Source of the DNA: Flavobacterium lacus
GTDB taxonomy: Bacteria > Bacteroidota > Bacteroidia > Flavobacteriales > Flavobacteriaceae
Assembly (NCBI RefSeq): GCF_003268815.1
Contig: NZ_QLSV01000004.1
Location: 124,001 to 188,000, forward strand
Reading direction: 5' to 3'
Length of the DNA: 64,000 nucleotides
The notes beneath the pieces were generated by a model. That model made no database searches. It was given only the letters and a program-made list of their open reading frames with translations, and was not told the DNA's origin. Each line of letters opens with the position of its first letter. Position 1 is the first letter of the stretch. Positions 26,709 to 35,823 of this stretch are shown here, one piece after another. A program made the translations under genes and the position numbers.

Positions 26709-27449
26709 ATGAGTAGATTTAAACAATATAGAAGACAGTTTGGAATTATCAAAGGAGCAGAAATATATTTAAAATTAAAGTTAGGTATAGTAAATGCATT
26801 GAAAGTACCAGGAATCAAATTTCCAATTAAACTAAGACCGGGTACTTCTGATATCAGAACATTTTATCAGGTTTTTGTGAAAAAGGAATATGATATTGAT
26901 TTTAAATTAAATCCTAAAGTAATTATAGACGGTGGTTCAAATGTTGGCTTATTTGCTATTTTGATGAAAAACAGATACCCTGAGGCTAAAATTATTTGTA
27001 TTGAGCCTGATCCTGAAAATTTTGAATTGCTTAAAACCAATATTTCAAATTACAGTGATATTTATTGTATCAACTCAGGACTGTGGAACAAAGATACCCT
27101 ACTGAAAGTTTATGATAAATATAATTCTGGAAAATGGGGCTTGGTTGTAGAAGAGGATATTGAAAAAGGTACTATCGGTGCGATATCGATGGATAGTCTT
27201 TTTGAAAAATATTCTATTGATGCAGTTGATGTACTGAAGATAGATATAGAGACTAGCGAAAGGCAACTTTTCTCGAGTAATTTTGAAAATTGGCTTCCAA
27301 AAAATAAAATTGTTATTATCGAACTACATGATTGGATTGATGAGGGGTGTTCAGAACCTTTTTTCAAGGCCATTAACAAATCATTTGCTAATTACCATTA
27401 TTCAACTAATGGCGAAAATGTTATAATCAGAAATAAAAGTTTAGCATAA
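26709..27449 (+). CDS. FkbM family SAM-dependent methyltransferase
   Basis: This 246-residue protein has a class I methyltransferase core: VIIDGGSNVGLFAILM (motif I, SAM site), IICIEPDPENFELL (motif II acidic residue binding ribose), and VDVLKIDIETSERQLF, where FkbM proteins carry the diagnostic KIDxEGxE-like signature. The family O-methylates sugars and polyketides. It stands alone, divergent from purL and convergent with a lipoprotein gene 5 nt away, with no glycan cluster visible around it. The substrate is therefore unknown. It is AT-richer than purL. Confidence 0.88.
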   Translation: MSRFKQYRRQFGIIKGAEIYLKLKLGIVNALKVPGIKFPIKLRPGTSDIRTFYQVFVKKEYDIDFKLNPKVIIDGGSNVGLFAILMKNRYPEAKIICIEPDPENFELLKTNISNYSDIYCINSGLWNKDTLLKVYDKYNSGKWGLVVEEDIEKGTIGAISMDSLFEKYSIDAVDVLKIDIETSERQLFSSNFENWLPKNKIVIIELHDWIDEGCSEPFFKAINKSFANYHYSTNGENVIIRNKSLA

Positions 27450-27454
27450 AGAAA

Positions 27455-29014
27455 TTAATCTTCTACAAAAATTGTGTGATTATAAGCACCCATATCTAAA
27501 GGGGGATTTCTAGGTTGATCCAGAATATCTGGTAGCGTTGAAAAGCTAGCATTTGCTTGTCCTTTCGCTGCGGAATCATCACCAATAATCAATTTGTTTT
27601 TAATTACATTCAAAAACTTAGGATTTGCCGCCGAATTATTTGTAGCGATGATACAATTAACATAACGAGTAGTATCAGTAAATTGATAAAGTAAGTTATT
27701 GGTATATATATTGTTAACATTGTTAAACTTAATTAAGCAATGATCAAATTTATAATTTAAAATACCTTCACCTCTTTTATCAACCAACATTTGAATTTGG
27801 TTTGAACCGTAGATAATACAATTAGTGAAAGTAGCTTCTTCTATGGGTAGAATTTCAGGTTCTGCTTCATCAAAGAAATTATTCAAATAAACAGAAAGTT
27901 GTCTTGAACTTGCCCAATTATTATTAAAAGTGGAATGATTGAAATTGTATTTTCCTCCATAAGTGCAAGCTAAGGCAAATTGTCCGGCACTGTTTATCAC
28001 CACGTTTTCTCCTTTAATGTACGCTGTTCTCGCTAAAATTCCAAAATTGGAATGATCGTAAATTTGCACGTTCTTGAGTCTAACATCAGCTTCCGGATTG
28101 GTTAAACCGGTGTTTCCGTCGATTAAAAGTCCAACTACACCGTTTTTAATAATACAATTCGTAAATTCATTGTTCTTGCTACCTTGTGTGAGCCATATTG
28201 CTCCCCATTGTCCCGGAACATCTTCATATAATGGTTCTAAACGATCACCCTGAAAAATAACGTGCCTTTCTAATGGATTATCTGGATTATTAGAAATTTC
28301 TCCATTGACTTTGACACTTCCTTGGTCGCCAATAATCAAAACAGATTCCGCATGAAAATGAATTCTAGCTCCAGCTTCTATAACTAATGTTTTATTGGCA
28401 GGCACGGCAGCATAACCGTAAATTACATAAGGTTTAGAATTGTTCCAAATATATTCATTACCGTTAATCGGGTCGTTTTCATCTAAAATAAAGCCACGTT
28501 GCGGACTGCCTCCAATAGTTATATTTTCATACAATCCATCATCAAATCGTTGCGGATAAAGGAAATAAGCATCTTGAATTAACGTAATTAATTCCACTTT
28601 TTGCTCTGATGTTCCTTGACCAAATAGAATTTGATCGGTATATAAAAAATCGGTCGGATTTGCAGCAGCAACATCTGCGGTTACTTCTATAAAAATATAC
28701 ATACTGTCTTTGGCAAGCATTTCTACATTTTCAAAAATGCGATTGTTTCCCACCATACCATCTACAGTCATTCGGTATTTAGAATCCAATCCTTTTCCTA
28801 AACGGATAGATGGAATGCTTATGTCTTCATCGGAACGGTTATAGACTTTCAAAGTATATGTACTTGAACCGATATTACTAAAAACAGTGTCAAAATATAC
28901 GGTATCTCTTGAAAATTCCAATCCGCCAGAACTGGGTTTAAATTCAAAATCATTTCGACAAGAAGTTAGTGAAATGGCAGAAATGATAAAAAATAGAAAA
29001 AGTAAATTACGCAT
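27455..29014 (-). CDS. Surface/periplasmic lipoprotein with right-handed beta-helix
   Basis: This 519-residue protein has an SPII signal (SLTSC, Cys19). The region ~25-140 looks like an immunoglobulin-type beta-sandwich (DTVYFDTVFSNIGSSTYTLKVYN). From about 190 onward repeating FTNCIIKNGVVGLLIDG, VQIYDHSNFGILAR, ATFTNCIIYGSNQ units are the short rungs of a parallel beta-helix. No catalytic motif of polysaccharide lyases is visible, so enzyme function is not claimed. It is probably a conserved Bacteroidota envelope lipoprotein. It is monocistronic and divergent from the menaquinone pair. Confidence 0.8.
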   Translation of the reverse strand: MRNLLFLFFIISAISLTSCRNDFEFKPSSGGLEFSRDTVYFDTVFSNIGSSTYTLKVYNRSDEDISIPSIRLGKGLDSKYRMTVDGMVGNNRIFENVEMLAKDSMYIFIEVTADVAAANPTDFLYTDQILFGQGTSEQKVELITLIQDAYFLYPQRFDDGLYENITIGGSPQRGFILDENDPINGNEYIWNNSKPYVIYGYAAVPANKTLVIEAGARIHFHAESVLIIGDQGSVKVNGEISNNPDNPLERHVIFQGDRLEPLYEDVPGQWGAIWLTQGSKNNEFTNCIIKNGVVGLLIDGNTGLTNPEADVRLKNVQIYDHSNFGILARTAYIKGENVVINSAGQFALACTYGGKYNFNHSTFNNNWASSRQLSVYLNNFFDEAEPEILPIEEATFTNCIIYGSNQIQMLVDKRGEGILNYKFDHCLIKFNNVNNIYTNNLLYQFTDTTRYVNCIIATNNSAANPKFLNVIKNKLIIGDDSAAKGQANASFSTLPDILDQPRNPPLDMGAYNHTIFVED

Positions 29015-29141
29015 GAGACTGATTTTTGGTAAAATTAACCATTAAATTGAAATAGCAAAATCAAATTAGTAAACGAATTTAAGAGGATTTTAGTTTATGC
29101 ACCTTCTAAAAATCTTTATTTTTACCAAAAAAATAGATAAG

Positions 29142-29573
29142 ATGACATTTGATAAAGCCAAAATTCTTCAATATTGTAACGATGTAAGTAAAAATACCTT
29201 GATGGAAACCCTCGAAATTGAGTTCATCGATGTAGGTGAAGACTTTTTAAAAGCCAAAATGCCGGTCAATTCCAGAATTCATCAACCAATGGGATTGTTG
29301 CATGGAGGAGCATCTGTTGCTTTGGCAGAAAGCGTAGGAAGTGCCGCTTCGATGTTGTTTGTGGATGCCGAAAAGCAAGAAGTGCGTGGCATTGAAATTT
29401 CTGCCAACCATTTACGAAGTAAGCGAGAAGGAACTGTTTTTGCCACCGCCAAAATGATTCATCAAGGAAGAAGCCTTCATTTGTGGGAAATTAAAATTGA
29501 AGATGAAGAGGGAAAACTAATCTGCCTTTGCAAATTGTCAAATATTGTTTTACCTAAAAAGACCTCCGAATAA
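29142..29573 (+). CDS. Hotdog-fold acyl-CoA thioesterase (PaaI/YdiI type; probably menaquinone pathway)
   Basis: This 143-residue single-domain hotdog protein contains HQPMGLLHGGASVALAESVGSAAS, the 4HBT-II signature with the catalytic Glu in ALAES. A partner gene encoding isochorismate synthase begins in its stop codon (TAATG). Thioesterases of this subgroup include 1,4-dihydroxy-2-naphthoyl-CoA hydrolases, so DHNA-CoA hydrolysis in menaquinone synthesis is the best inference. I chose the ATG at 29142 (MTFDKAKIL), 15 codons inside the longest frame, since the upstream part looks like an untranslated AT-rich leader. The alternative is a generic EntH-like proofreading enzyme. Confidence 0.83.
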   Translation: MTFDKAKILQYCNDVSKNTLMETLEIEFIDVGEDFLKAKMPVNSRIHQPMGLLHGGASVALAESVGSAASMLFVDAEKQEVRGIEISANHLRSKREGTVFATAKMIHQGRSLHLWEIKIEDEEGKLICLCKLSNIVLPKKTSE

Positions 29574-30598
29574 TGGCAATTTTGTCAAAAATTAAATTAC
29601 AAGTAGAGCAAAAATTGCCTTTTGCTTTGTATGTGCTTCCGAATCAAAACACGATTTGTGGTATTTTTCAAAAGGATGATTCCATCCACGATTTCAAAGG
29701 TCAAAGCGGATTTGTTTTTGCCTCTTTCGATGCTAGCAAAAAAAATGTTATTCCTTTGGAAAGTTCCTGTTTTATGGAAGAGGAGTTTAGCTTTGACGCT
29801 GCAAAACATAAGGAAGATTTAGTTGTTTTTTCGGAATATGAAAAAAATAATTTTGAAAATAGTGTTGAAAAAGCAATAGCTTCCATTCAAAATGGCGATT
29901 TTGAAAAAGTGGTGCTTTCCCGAAAAATTGAAATTGAAAAAAAAATTGATTTGATTGAAACTTTTTTAAGATTAGCTAATCGTTATCCAACTGCTTTTCG
30001 GTCATTGTTTTATCATCCGCAAATTGGTTGTTGGATGGGTGCCACACCGGAACAGCTCATTAAAGTTGAAAACAATCATTTTGAAACCGTTTCATTGGCA
30101 GGAACGCATCAAAAAATCAGTTTTAAAAATTGGTCAACTAAAGAAATTAATGAACAACAAATTGTGACGGATTACATTTTGGATAGTTTGCATAAAGAAG
30201 TACTTTCTTTGAAAGTTAGCGAACCATTCACGGTAGAAGCCGGTTCGTTAGTTCATTTAAAAACCACTATTTCAGGCGAGGTTTTTTCGATTGAAAACAC
30301 CAAAAATACAATTCAAAATTTGCATCCAACACCTGCAGTTTGTGGTTTACCAAAGGAAAAAGCATTGCAATTTATCAACGAAAATGAAGGTTACGACCGA
30401 AAATTCTATGCCGGTTATTTAGGTTTATGGAATGAAGATGAAGCATCTGCCAATCTTTTTGTAAATTTACGTTGTTTAGAAGTTGAGGGAAATAAAATAA
30501 ACATTTATGTTGGTTGCGGAATCACTGGAGAAAGCAATCCAGAGAAAGAATTTTTTGAAACCGAACACAAATCACAAATCATGAAATCCATTTTATAA
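29573..30598 (+). CDS. menF: Isochorismate synthase
   Basis: This 341-residue chorismate-binding enzyme converts chorismate to isochorismate, the first committed step of menaquinone synthesis. The chorismate-binding fold is visible in its second half: KVVLSRKIE, GATPEQLIKV, SLAGTH, HPTPAVCGLPKEKAL, FYAGYLG and the closing CGITGESNPEKEFFETEHK with the Mg2+-binding Glu residues. It overlaps the thioesterase stop by one base and is followed 1 nt later by bshB1. The alternative of a siderophore-specific paralogue is less likely, as no siderophore genes are adjacent. Confidence 0.9.
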   Translation: MAILSKIKLQVEQKLPFALYVLPNQNTICGIFQKDDSIHDFKGQSGFVFASFDASKKNVIPLESSCFMEEEFSFDAAKHKEDLVVFSEYEKNNFENSVEKAIASIQNGDFEKVVLSRKIEIEKKIDLIETFLRLANRYPTAFRSLFYHPQIGCWMGATPEQLIKVENNHFETVSLAGTHQKISFKNWSTKEINEQQIVTDYILDSLHKEVLSLKVSEPFTVEAGSLVHLKTTISGEVFSIENTKNTIQNLHPTPAVCGLPKEKALQFINENEGYDRKFYAGYLGLWNEDEASANLFVNLRCLEVEGNKINIYVGCGITGESNPEKEFFETEHKSQIMKSIL

Positions 30599-30599
30599 A

Positions 30600-31322
30600 A
30601 TGAGTTTAAAATTAGACATATTGGCTTTTGGAGCCCATCCCGATGATGTAGAATTAGGTTGTGCAGGAACATTGGCTAAAGAAATTTCGTTAGGAAGAAA
30701 AGTCGGCATCATCGATTTAACGGAAGGCGAATTAGGAACGCGTGGTTCCGTTGAAATTCGTTACAAAGAAGCTGCAAAAGCCTCTGAAATTTTAGGTATT
30801 TCTGTTCGTGAAAACCTAAAAATGAGAGACGGTTTTTTCAAAAATGATGAAGAACACCAAATGGAAGTGATTAAAATGATTCGCAAATACCGACCAAAAA
30901 TTGTGCTATGCAATGCCATTGACGACCGTCATATCGACCACGGAAAAGGAGCAAAATTAGTTTCAGATGCTTGTTTTTTATCCGGTTTAAAACGAATTGA
31001 AACCGATTTAGAGGGTGAAAAGCAAGAAGCTTGGCGACCGCTTGTCGTCTATCATTACATTCAATGGAAAGATTTAAAACCTGATTTTGTGGTTGACATT
31101 TCGGGATTTATGGATAAAAAAGTGGAAGCTATCATGGCTTATGATTCGCAATTTTATAATCCTAACACAAATGATAGTGTTACACCAATTGCCACCAAAA
31201 ACTTTTTGGACAGCATAAAATACCGTTCGCAAGACTTGGGACGACTGATTGGTACTGACTTTGCAGAAGGTTTTACAACCGAAAGATACGTGGCTGTCAA
31301 TAGCTTGGGAGATTTGATTTAA
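30600..31322 (+). CDS. bshB1: Bacillithiol biosynthesis deacetylase BshB1
   Basis: This 240-residue LmbE-like zinc deacetylase removes acetate from GlcNAc-malate during bacillithiol synthesis. The zinc site is AHPDDVELGCAG (His13, Asp15, Asp16) with a distal His in DDRHIDHGKG. The GELGTRGSVEIRYKEA segment is typical of BshB1 over other PIG-L deacetylases. It follows menF after 1 nt, in one operon with the thioesterase. This implies bacillithiol as a low-molecular-weight thiol in this organism. BshA and BshC are not in the window. Confidence 0.93.
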   Translation: MSLKLDILAFGAHPDDVELGCAGTLAKEISLGRKVGIIDLTEGELGTRGSVEIRYKEAAKASEILGISVRENLKMRDGFFKNDEEHQMEVIKMIRKYRPKIVLCNAIDDRHIDHGKGAKLVSDACFLSGLKRIETDLEGEKQEAWRPLVVYHYIQWKDLKPDFVVDISGFMDKKVEAIMAYDSQFYNPNTNDSVTPIATKNFLDSIKYRSQDLGRLIGTDFAEGFTTERYVAVNSLGDLI

Positions 31323-31338
31323 ATTTGCAAAAAAAATC

Positions 31339-31369
31339 TTTGTAGAATTCAATCATTGCACTATATTTG
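31339..31369 (+). promoter_or_regulatory. tRNA-His promoter (TTTG-N19-TAtaTTTG)
   Basis: TTTG at 31339-31342 and TATATTTG at 31362-31369 are separated by exactly 19 bp. The tRNA begins about 63 nt downstream, leaving a short 5' leader to be processed. Confidence 0.8.
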
Positions 31370-31431
31370 CACTCGCAAACAGAGCTTTGACGAATTTAAT
31401 TCGAAAAAGTGCTGTAATGCAAAAAACAAAT

Positions 31432-31506
31432 GGTGGTTGTAGCTCAGTTGGTTAGAGCATCGGTTTGTGGTACCGAGGGTCGCGGGTTCGAGCCCCGTCT
31501 TCCACC
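31432..31506 (+). tRNA. tRNA-His (anticodon GTG)
   Basis: Cloverleaf: T8-A9, D-stem GCTC/GAGC, anticodon stem TCGGT/ACCGA with loop TTGTGGT (GTG anticodon), 5-nt variable loop, T-stem GCGGG/CCCGT with TTCGAGC loop. The G at 31432 can serve as the G-1 required for His identity, opposite C73. Two acceptor positions (5-68 and 6-67) read T opposite T, which is unusual. CCA is not fully encoded. Confidence 0.92.
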
Positions 31507-31516
31507 CAGAAATACA

Positions 31517-31545
31517 AAGCTTCGAGGAAACTCGAGGCTTTTTTT
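31517..31545 (+). terminator. Intrinsic terminator of tRNA-His
   Basis: A 10-bp stem (AAGCTTCGAG / CTCGAGGCTT, one G-T pair) with a GAAA loop is followed by a run of T. Confidence 0.88.
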
Positions 31546-31583
31546 GTGGAGTTAATTGAACTTATTAATTTGAATTTTTTAAT

Positions 31584-32174
31584 TTAATTCAGAGGAGGAG
31601 TTAGTGGGGGTGGTGGAGGCACTATACCGCTAATTAATATATGTAACATTAACTGATTATTATTTAACTCATCAAAAGCCCTTGTAATTAGTATAAGATA
31701 TTTTTTTAAATCTGTTATTTTTTGATCTTCATTGAAATATATTATTACAAGTGCTTTGTCTGGTGAATCTGAATAATTTTCATCTTTACCATAATAAAAA
31801 TAATGTTTTTTCATTATTACTTTTAATTCTGAAAGAGGATAATTTTTTTCTTTAACAATAGAGTCATTTTCAATACTCAAAATATTTTTATTATAAATTG
31901 TACCATCACCAATTGAAATAATTTTAATTTTTTTTAAAATATTATCATCAATAATCTCTATTATTGTTTGCTTTTTCTTTTCTTCGAGTTCATAAAGGAT
32001 AGTGTCAAATTCTTTAAAGTTCATTTTTAAAGAATCTAAATCAAATACAACACTTGAAGTATCGTTAACAATATCTTCTGTGGGATAATAATTTACTGTA
32101 ATTTCCTTTTTTTCACAACTCATTAAAGTAATAATAAGTAGATAAGAGATTAAAATTTCAAATGTTTTTTTCAT
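31584..32174 (-). CDS. Hypothetical AT-rich lipoprotein with proline-rich tail
   Basis: I recognise no family. The protein is 196 residues with an SPII signal (TLMSC, Cys20), a lysine/glutamate-rich body and a C-terminus reading VPPPPPLTPPL. It is clearly AT-richer than the housekeeping neighbours and uses mostly A/T-ending codons, suggesting recent acquisition or weak selection. It has its own unit, divergent from the M1 aminopeptidase. It may be a surface-exposed lipoprotein. The function is unknown. Confidence 0.7.
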   Translation of the reverse strand: MKKTFEILISYLLIITLMSCEKKEITVNYYPTEDIVNDTSSVVFDLDSLKMNFKEFDTILYELEEKKKQTIIEIIDDNILKKIKIISIGDGTIYNKNILSIENDSIVKEKNYPLSELKVIMKKHYFYYGKDENYSDSPDKALVIIYFNEDQKITDLKKYLILITRAFDELNNNQLMLHILISGIVPPPPPLTPPLN

Positions 32175-32265
32175 GAGATAAATTTAAAATTTTAAATCAA
32201 TAATTGTACCTTTTAAATAATATTAGTAGATTGATTTTATAAGAAATCATAAAAATGAAACAACG

Positions 32266-32273
32266 TATATTTG
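32266..32273 (+). promoter_or_regulatory. -7 box (TAtaTTTG) of the M1 peptidase gene
   Basis: An exact TAnnTTTG lies 19 nt before the ATG at 32293. No TTTG is present at the usual -33 distance. Confidence 0.55.
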
Positions 32274-32292
32274 TAAAATAGTAATTCATAAA

Positions 32293-34368
32293 ATGCGATA
32301 CCTTTTTTTACTTTTTTTCTCCATCTCCTTCGCTCAACACTCTCAAAAAGTTGATTTCAAAACAGTACATGCTACTTTACTTCCCAATGCAATTCAAAAA
32401 TCAATTTCAGGAGAAGTTAAGTATGAATTTGAAGTTTTGTCTTCCATTGATACGATTGCCATCGATGCCATTAGAATGGATTTCACTAACGTAAAAATCA
32501 ACGGAAAATTAGTAAATTTCAAAAATTCTCAAAAAGCGTTGCAATTATTTGAAGGGTTTAAAAAAGGAAAAAACACGCTGACTTTTAACTACAAAGCCAT
32601 TCCGAAACAAACACTTTATTTTATTGGTGAAGGCGAAAATTTACAAATTTGGACGCAAGGTCAAGGAAAATACACCAGCCATTGGTTGCCTAGTTTTGAT
32701 GATGTGAATGAAAAAGTGATTTTTAACATTTCTATAAAGTTTAACGATGATTACACGATACTTTCCAACGGAGTTTTGAAAAATAGAGATCATAAAAGGA
32801 ATGGTTACGAGGAGGGATTTACAACTTATAATTACCAAATGTCCAAACCCATGTCTTCCTATTTAGTAATGATAGCAATCGGAAAATTCGCCAAACAAAC
32901 CGCCAAAACCAAATCGGGAACACCTTTAGAATTTTATTTAGATCAAAAAGATGGCAATAAATTTGAAACAACCTACAAATACACCACTCAAATTTTTGAT
33001 TTCTTTGAACAAGAAATAGGCGTGAAGTACCCTTGGGAAATTTACCGCCAAGTTCCCGTTCGTGATTTTTTGTATTCGGGTATGGAAAACACAACTTCCA
33101 CCATTTTTTCGCAAGATTTTGTAGTAGATGAAATCGGTTTTAACGACAAAACCTACATCAACGTCAACGCTCACGAACTGGCTCACCAATGGTTTGGTAA
33201 TCTCATCACCGCCGAAACGGGAAAACACCATTGGTTACAAGAAGGTTTTGCCACTTACTATGCTTTATTGGCTGAAAAAGAACTTTTTGGCGACGATTAT
33301 TTTCAATGGGAATTGTATGAAATGGCCGAGCGTTTGCAACAAGCTTCCAAAACCGATACGATTCCATTATTGAATGAAAAAGCGAGTTCGCTCACGTTTT
33401 ATCAAAAAGGAGCTTGGGCTTTGCATTATTTACGATCAACTATCGGAGCAGAAAATTTTCAAAAAGCAGTCAAAAATTATTTGAAAAAATATGGTTTTAA
33501 AAATGTAAATACAACCAATTTTTTAAAAGAAGTCAACGCAGTTTCTAATTTTAACACAGCAATTTTTCAACAAAATTGGCTTGAAAAATCAGGTTTTCAA
33601 GTGAACCAAGCTCTCGATTTACTTAAGAAAAACAACTTCATGAAATCGTATTTGGACTTGGTTCAACTACAGCCCAAACCATTTGCAGAAAAGGCAGCCT
33701 TGTTTGAAACCATTTTAAAAAGCAACGATTTTTATCCCATCAAAGAAGAAGTCATTTATCAATTGGCAGAAATTCCGTTTGAAGAAAAGGAATCATTGCT
33801 AAACCGCGCATTAGATTCCAAAAACATAAAAATTCGTCAGGCAATTTCTCGAATTATGATCGAAATTCCACGCAATTTTCAGTCGGAATACGAAACGTTA
33901 CTCAACGATGATTCCTATATTACCAAAGAAATTGCATTAGGAACCTTGTGGAAATTATTCCCCGAACGACAAGAGCATTACCTCAATTTATCCAAAAACT
34001 GGGTCGGATTTAATGATAAAAACTTGCGAATTTTGTGGCTGACATTAGCTTTAATTTCTGAAGGTTACGAAGTAAATGAAAAAGTAAATTTTTACGATGA
34101 ATTATTAGATTATTCTTCTTCAAAATACGAAAGTTCCATTCGTCAAAATGCCTTAACCAACTTGTTGTATCTCAATCCAAACGACCAAAATATTCTTCAA
34201 AATTTGGTCAACGCGACCACACATCATAAATGGCAGTTTACACTTTTTGCACGCAATCAAATTCGGGAATTAATTAAAACCGAAAGACATAAAAAGTATT
34301 TTCAGGAAATGTTGCCGACATTAAATTACGCCGAACAAAATCAGTTAAAACGACTTTTGTCTGATTAA
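32293..34368 (+). CDS. M1 family zinc metallopeptidase (aminopeptidase N-like), exported
   Basis: This 691-residue protein has a short Sec signal (FLLFFSISFAQ). The gluzincin active site is HELAHQWFGN (His294, Glu295, His298) with the third ligand Glu317 in WLQEGFA, the exact HExxH-18-E spacing of M1. The exopeptidase motif GxMEN is present as YSGMENTTST. The C-terminal ~250 residues look like an ERAP1-like alpha-helical repeat region. It is predicted to cleave N-terminal residues from peptides in the periplasm. It stands alone, with its stop 13 nt from that of the opposing gene. Confidence 0.94.
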   Translation: MRYLFLLFFSISFAQHSQKVDFKTVHATLLPNAIQKSISGEVKYEFEVLSSIDTIAIDAIRMDFTNVKINGKLVNFKNSQKALQLFEGFKKGKNTLTFNYKAIPKQTLYFIGEGENLQIWTQGQGKYTSHWLPSFDDVNEKVIFNISIKFNDDYTILSNGVLKNRDHKRNGYEEGFTTYNYQMSKPMSSYLVMIAIGKFAKQTAKTKSGTPLEFYLDQKDGNKFETTYKYTTQIFDFFEQEIGVKYPWEIYRQVPVRDFLYSGMENTTSTIFSQDFVVDEIGFNDKTYINVNAHELAHQWFGNLITAETGKHHWLQEGFATYYALLAEKELFGDDYFQWELYEMAERLQQASKTDTIPLLNEKASSLTFYQKGAWALHYLRSTIGAENFQKAVKNYLKKYGFKNVNTTNFLKEVNAVSNFNTAIFQQNWLEKSGFQVNQALDLLKKNNFMKSYLDLVQLQPKPFAEKAALFETILKSNDFYPIKEEVIYQLAEIPFEEKESLLNRALDSKNIKIRQAISRIMIEIPRNFQSEYETLLNDDSYITKEIALGTLWKLFPERQEHYLNLSKNWVGFNDKNLRILWLTLALISEGYEVNEKVNFYDELLDYSSSKYESSIRQNALTNLLYLNPNDQNILQNLVNATTHHKWQFTLFARNQIRELIKTERHKKYFQEMLPTLNYAEQNQLKRLLSD

Positions 34369-34381
34369 GTTTTATGTTGAA

Positions 34382-34984
34382 CTATTTTATTTTTTCTAAA
34401 AACTTTTCATAAACTAAAATTTTATTTTGTCGAATTTCTCTATTCCTTTTAGGATCGAAGAGAATTGGATTTTCTAACATAATGATTAATTCTAGTAATT
34501 CTCTTTCATTTAAGGAATCAATTTTTTTATTGAAGAAATAAAGAGATGCTTCTTTGATTCCTTCATTGTCATACAACAAATCAGCTTTTGACAAAATTAA
34601 CTTCAAACAATCTTCCTGACTAAACTCTTTTTCAATTTTTAAAGTATACAAAATTTTAACAAAAGGAATTTTAAAATTTCTTAAATTATTAGCTCCATAA
34701 TATCTAGCAACATCTAAACACGGACAATCGTCTTTTGGAAAACCTAATTTGCTGTTTTTTAAACTGTAAAATTTAATGCTTTTTTGATTATAAATTTTGT
34801 TGTAAAGATTTAAAAAATGTTTAAAATCTTCATTTTTAGATTTATTAATTTCTTCTTTGATTGCAATAAAATCATCTCTTTTAAACATCGGATTAAGATC
34901 ACTTAAAAGCAATTGATAAATCATTACCATTACTAAAAAAAGTAATGTTGTAATTTTTAAAACTTTTGTTATTTTGGTTTTCAT
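34382..34984 (-). CDS. Hypothetical membrane-anchored protein (200 aa)
   Basis: The family is not recognised. It has one N-terminal hydrophobic segment (LLFLVMVMIYQLLL, residues ~12-28) without a lipobox Cys, then a basic, helical, AT-rich body. A CPCLD segment near residue 90 is the only Cys pair. It lies 11 nt downstream of the 174-aa membrane protein gene on the same strand, so the two are probably cotranscribed. The function is unknown. Confidence 0.7.
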   Translation of the reverse strand: MKTKITKVLKITTLLFLVMVMIYQLLLSDLNPMFKRDDFIAIKEEINKSKNEDFKHFLNLYNKIYNQKSIKFYSLKNSKLGFPKDDCPCLDVARYYGANNLRNFKIPFVKILYTLKIEKEFSQEDCLKLILSKADLLYDNEGIKEASLYFFNKKIDSLNERELLELIIMLENPILFDPKRNREIRQNKILVYEKFLEKIK

Positions 34985-34995
34985 GAACTCGAAAA

Positions 34996-35520
34996 CTAAC
35001 TCATCATCTGAATCACCTCAAATTTCAAATAGCTAATTGCCACATAACTAGGTGATTGCTTGTCTAATAAATCACTCAAAATCACCTCTCTCAACTTGTG
35101 CGAAGTATCCACACGGTCGCTCATATTCGACTTTCTAATCGATTGAATGATTGTGTTTTTAGCCGTAGAAATCACCGTCCAACACTCTTCCGTGATATAA
35201 ATTTGTTGCGTTAAATTATGCTCAAATTCCTGCTCAATTTGTTGGATTAATTGGTTTTCGTACGCATTTTTATCATCCGAATACGGTGCCACGCGAATCA
35301 ACAATTTCGCCGGATTTATCCTTTCCAAATACAAAACCATTCGCTCATACGCCTGCAAACGAATTGGCAACGACTCCTTTTGCAACGCCTTTCGCATCAA
35401 ATGTTTTCGCCTGTCTTCCAGACCTTTATGATGCAAATGAAAAAATGAATAAGCCACAATTCCGGTAATAATCGCCGGCAAAGTATACGATAAAAGTTCA
35501 ATCCACTTAATTGATTCCAT
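34996..35520 (-). CDS. Uncharacterised Bacteroidota membrane-anchored protein (174 aa)
   Basis: One N-terminal transmembrane helix (LPAIITGIVAYSFFHL, residues ~13-29) is followed by a basic RRKHLMRKALQKESLPIRLQAYERMVLYLERINP stretch and a helical cytoplasmic domain. This 'short TM then LQAYERMxLFxERI' layout is recurrent in flavobacterial genomes, but I know of no assigned function. It heads a two-gene unit with the 200-aa gene and is preceded by a dispersed repeat that may carry or disrupt the promoter. Confidence 0.75.
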   Translation of the reverse strand: MESIKWIELLSYTLPAIITGIVAYSFFHLHHKGLEDRRKHLMRKALQKESLPIRLQAYERMVLYLERINPAKLLIRVAPYSDDKNAYENQLIQQIEQEFEHNLTQQIYITEECWTVISTAKNTIIQSIRKSNMSDRVDTSHKLREVILSDLLDKQSPSYVAISYLKFEVIQMMS

Positions 35521-35540
35521 ATTTTTTAGTTTTTTAATTT

Positions 35541-35686
35541 GGAGCTATTTCCCGCTTACCGTTCCAAAATTTTTTCGCAAAATCTTTTTTTCTAATGCCA
35601 AAAAAAGAGCTTCCGCTGGTCGCTTTTTTTTGCCAAGAAAAAATAGATTTTCCAAAAAAATGTTTTCCACTGCAATCGGGGCTAGA
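35541..35686 (-). repeat. Flavobacterial intergenic repeat, copy 1 (minus orientation)
   Basis: Read on the minus strand the element runs from CTAGCCCCGATTGCAG through GCGACCAGCGGAAGCTC to GCGGGAAATAGCTCC. The same ordered words occur at 43632-43719 and 44683-44837. It fills the spacer 35521-35823, which otherwise holds one palindrome and no gene. Confidence 0.65.
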
Positions 35687-35724
35687 ACGTTTACTGCAAA
35701 AATAGAATTTTAGTTGATAATTCG

Positions 35725-35742
35725 TTACAATTTTAATTGTAA
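35725..35742. repeat. Perfect 18-bp palindrome TTACAATTTTAATTGTAA
   Basis: The arms TTACAATT and AATTGTAA are separated by TT, 82 bp before the lipoprotein gene at 35824. It could be an operator; no related copy was found in the window. Confidence 0.4.
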
Positions 35743-35823
35743 TAAATCATAAGTAAGCTTATTTTTGGTGATTGATAAAAAAAGTTGTTTAGAATTTATT
35801 AATTAACTCAATTAAACTTTTGT

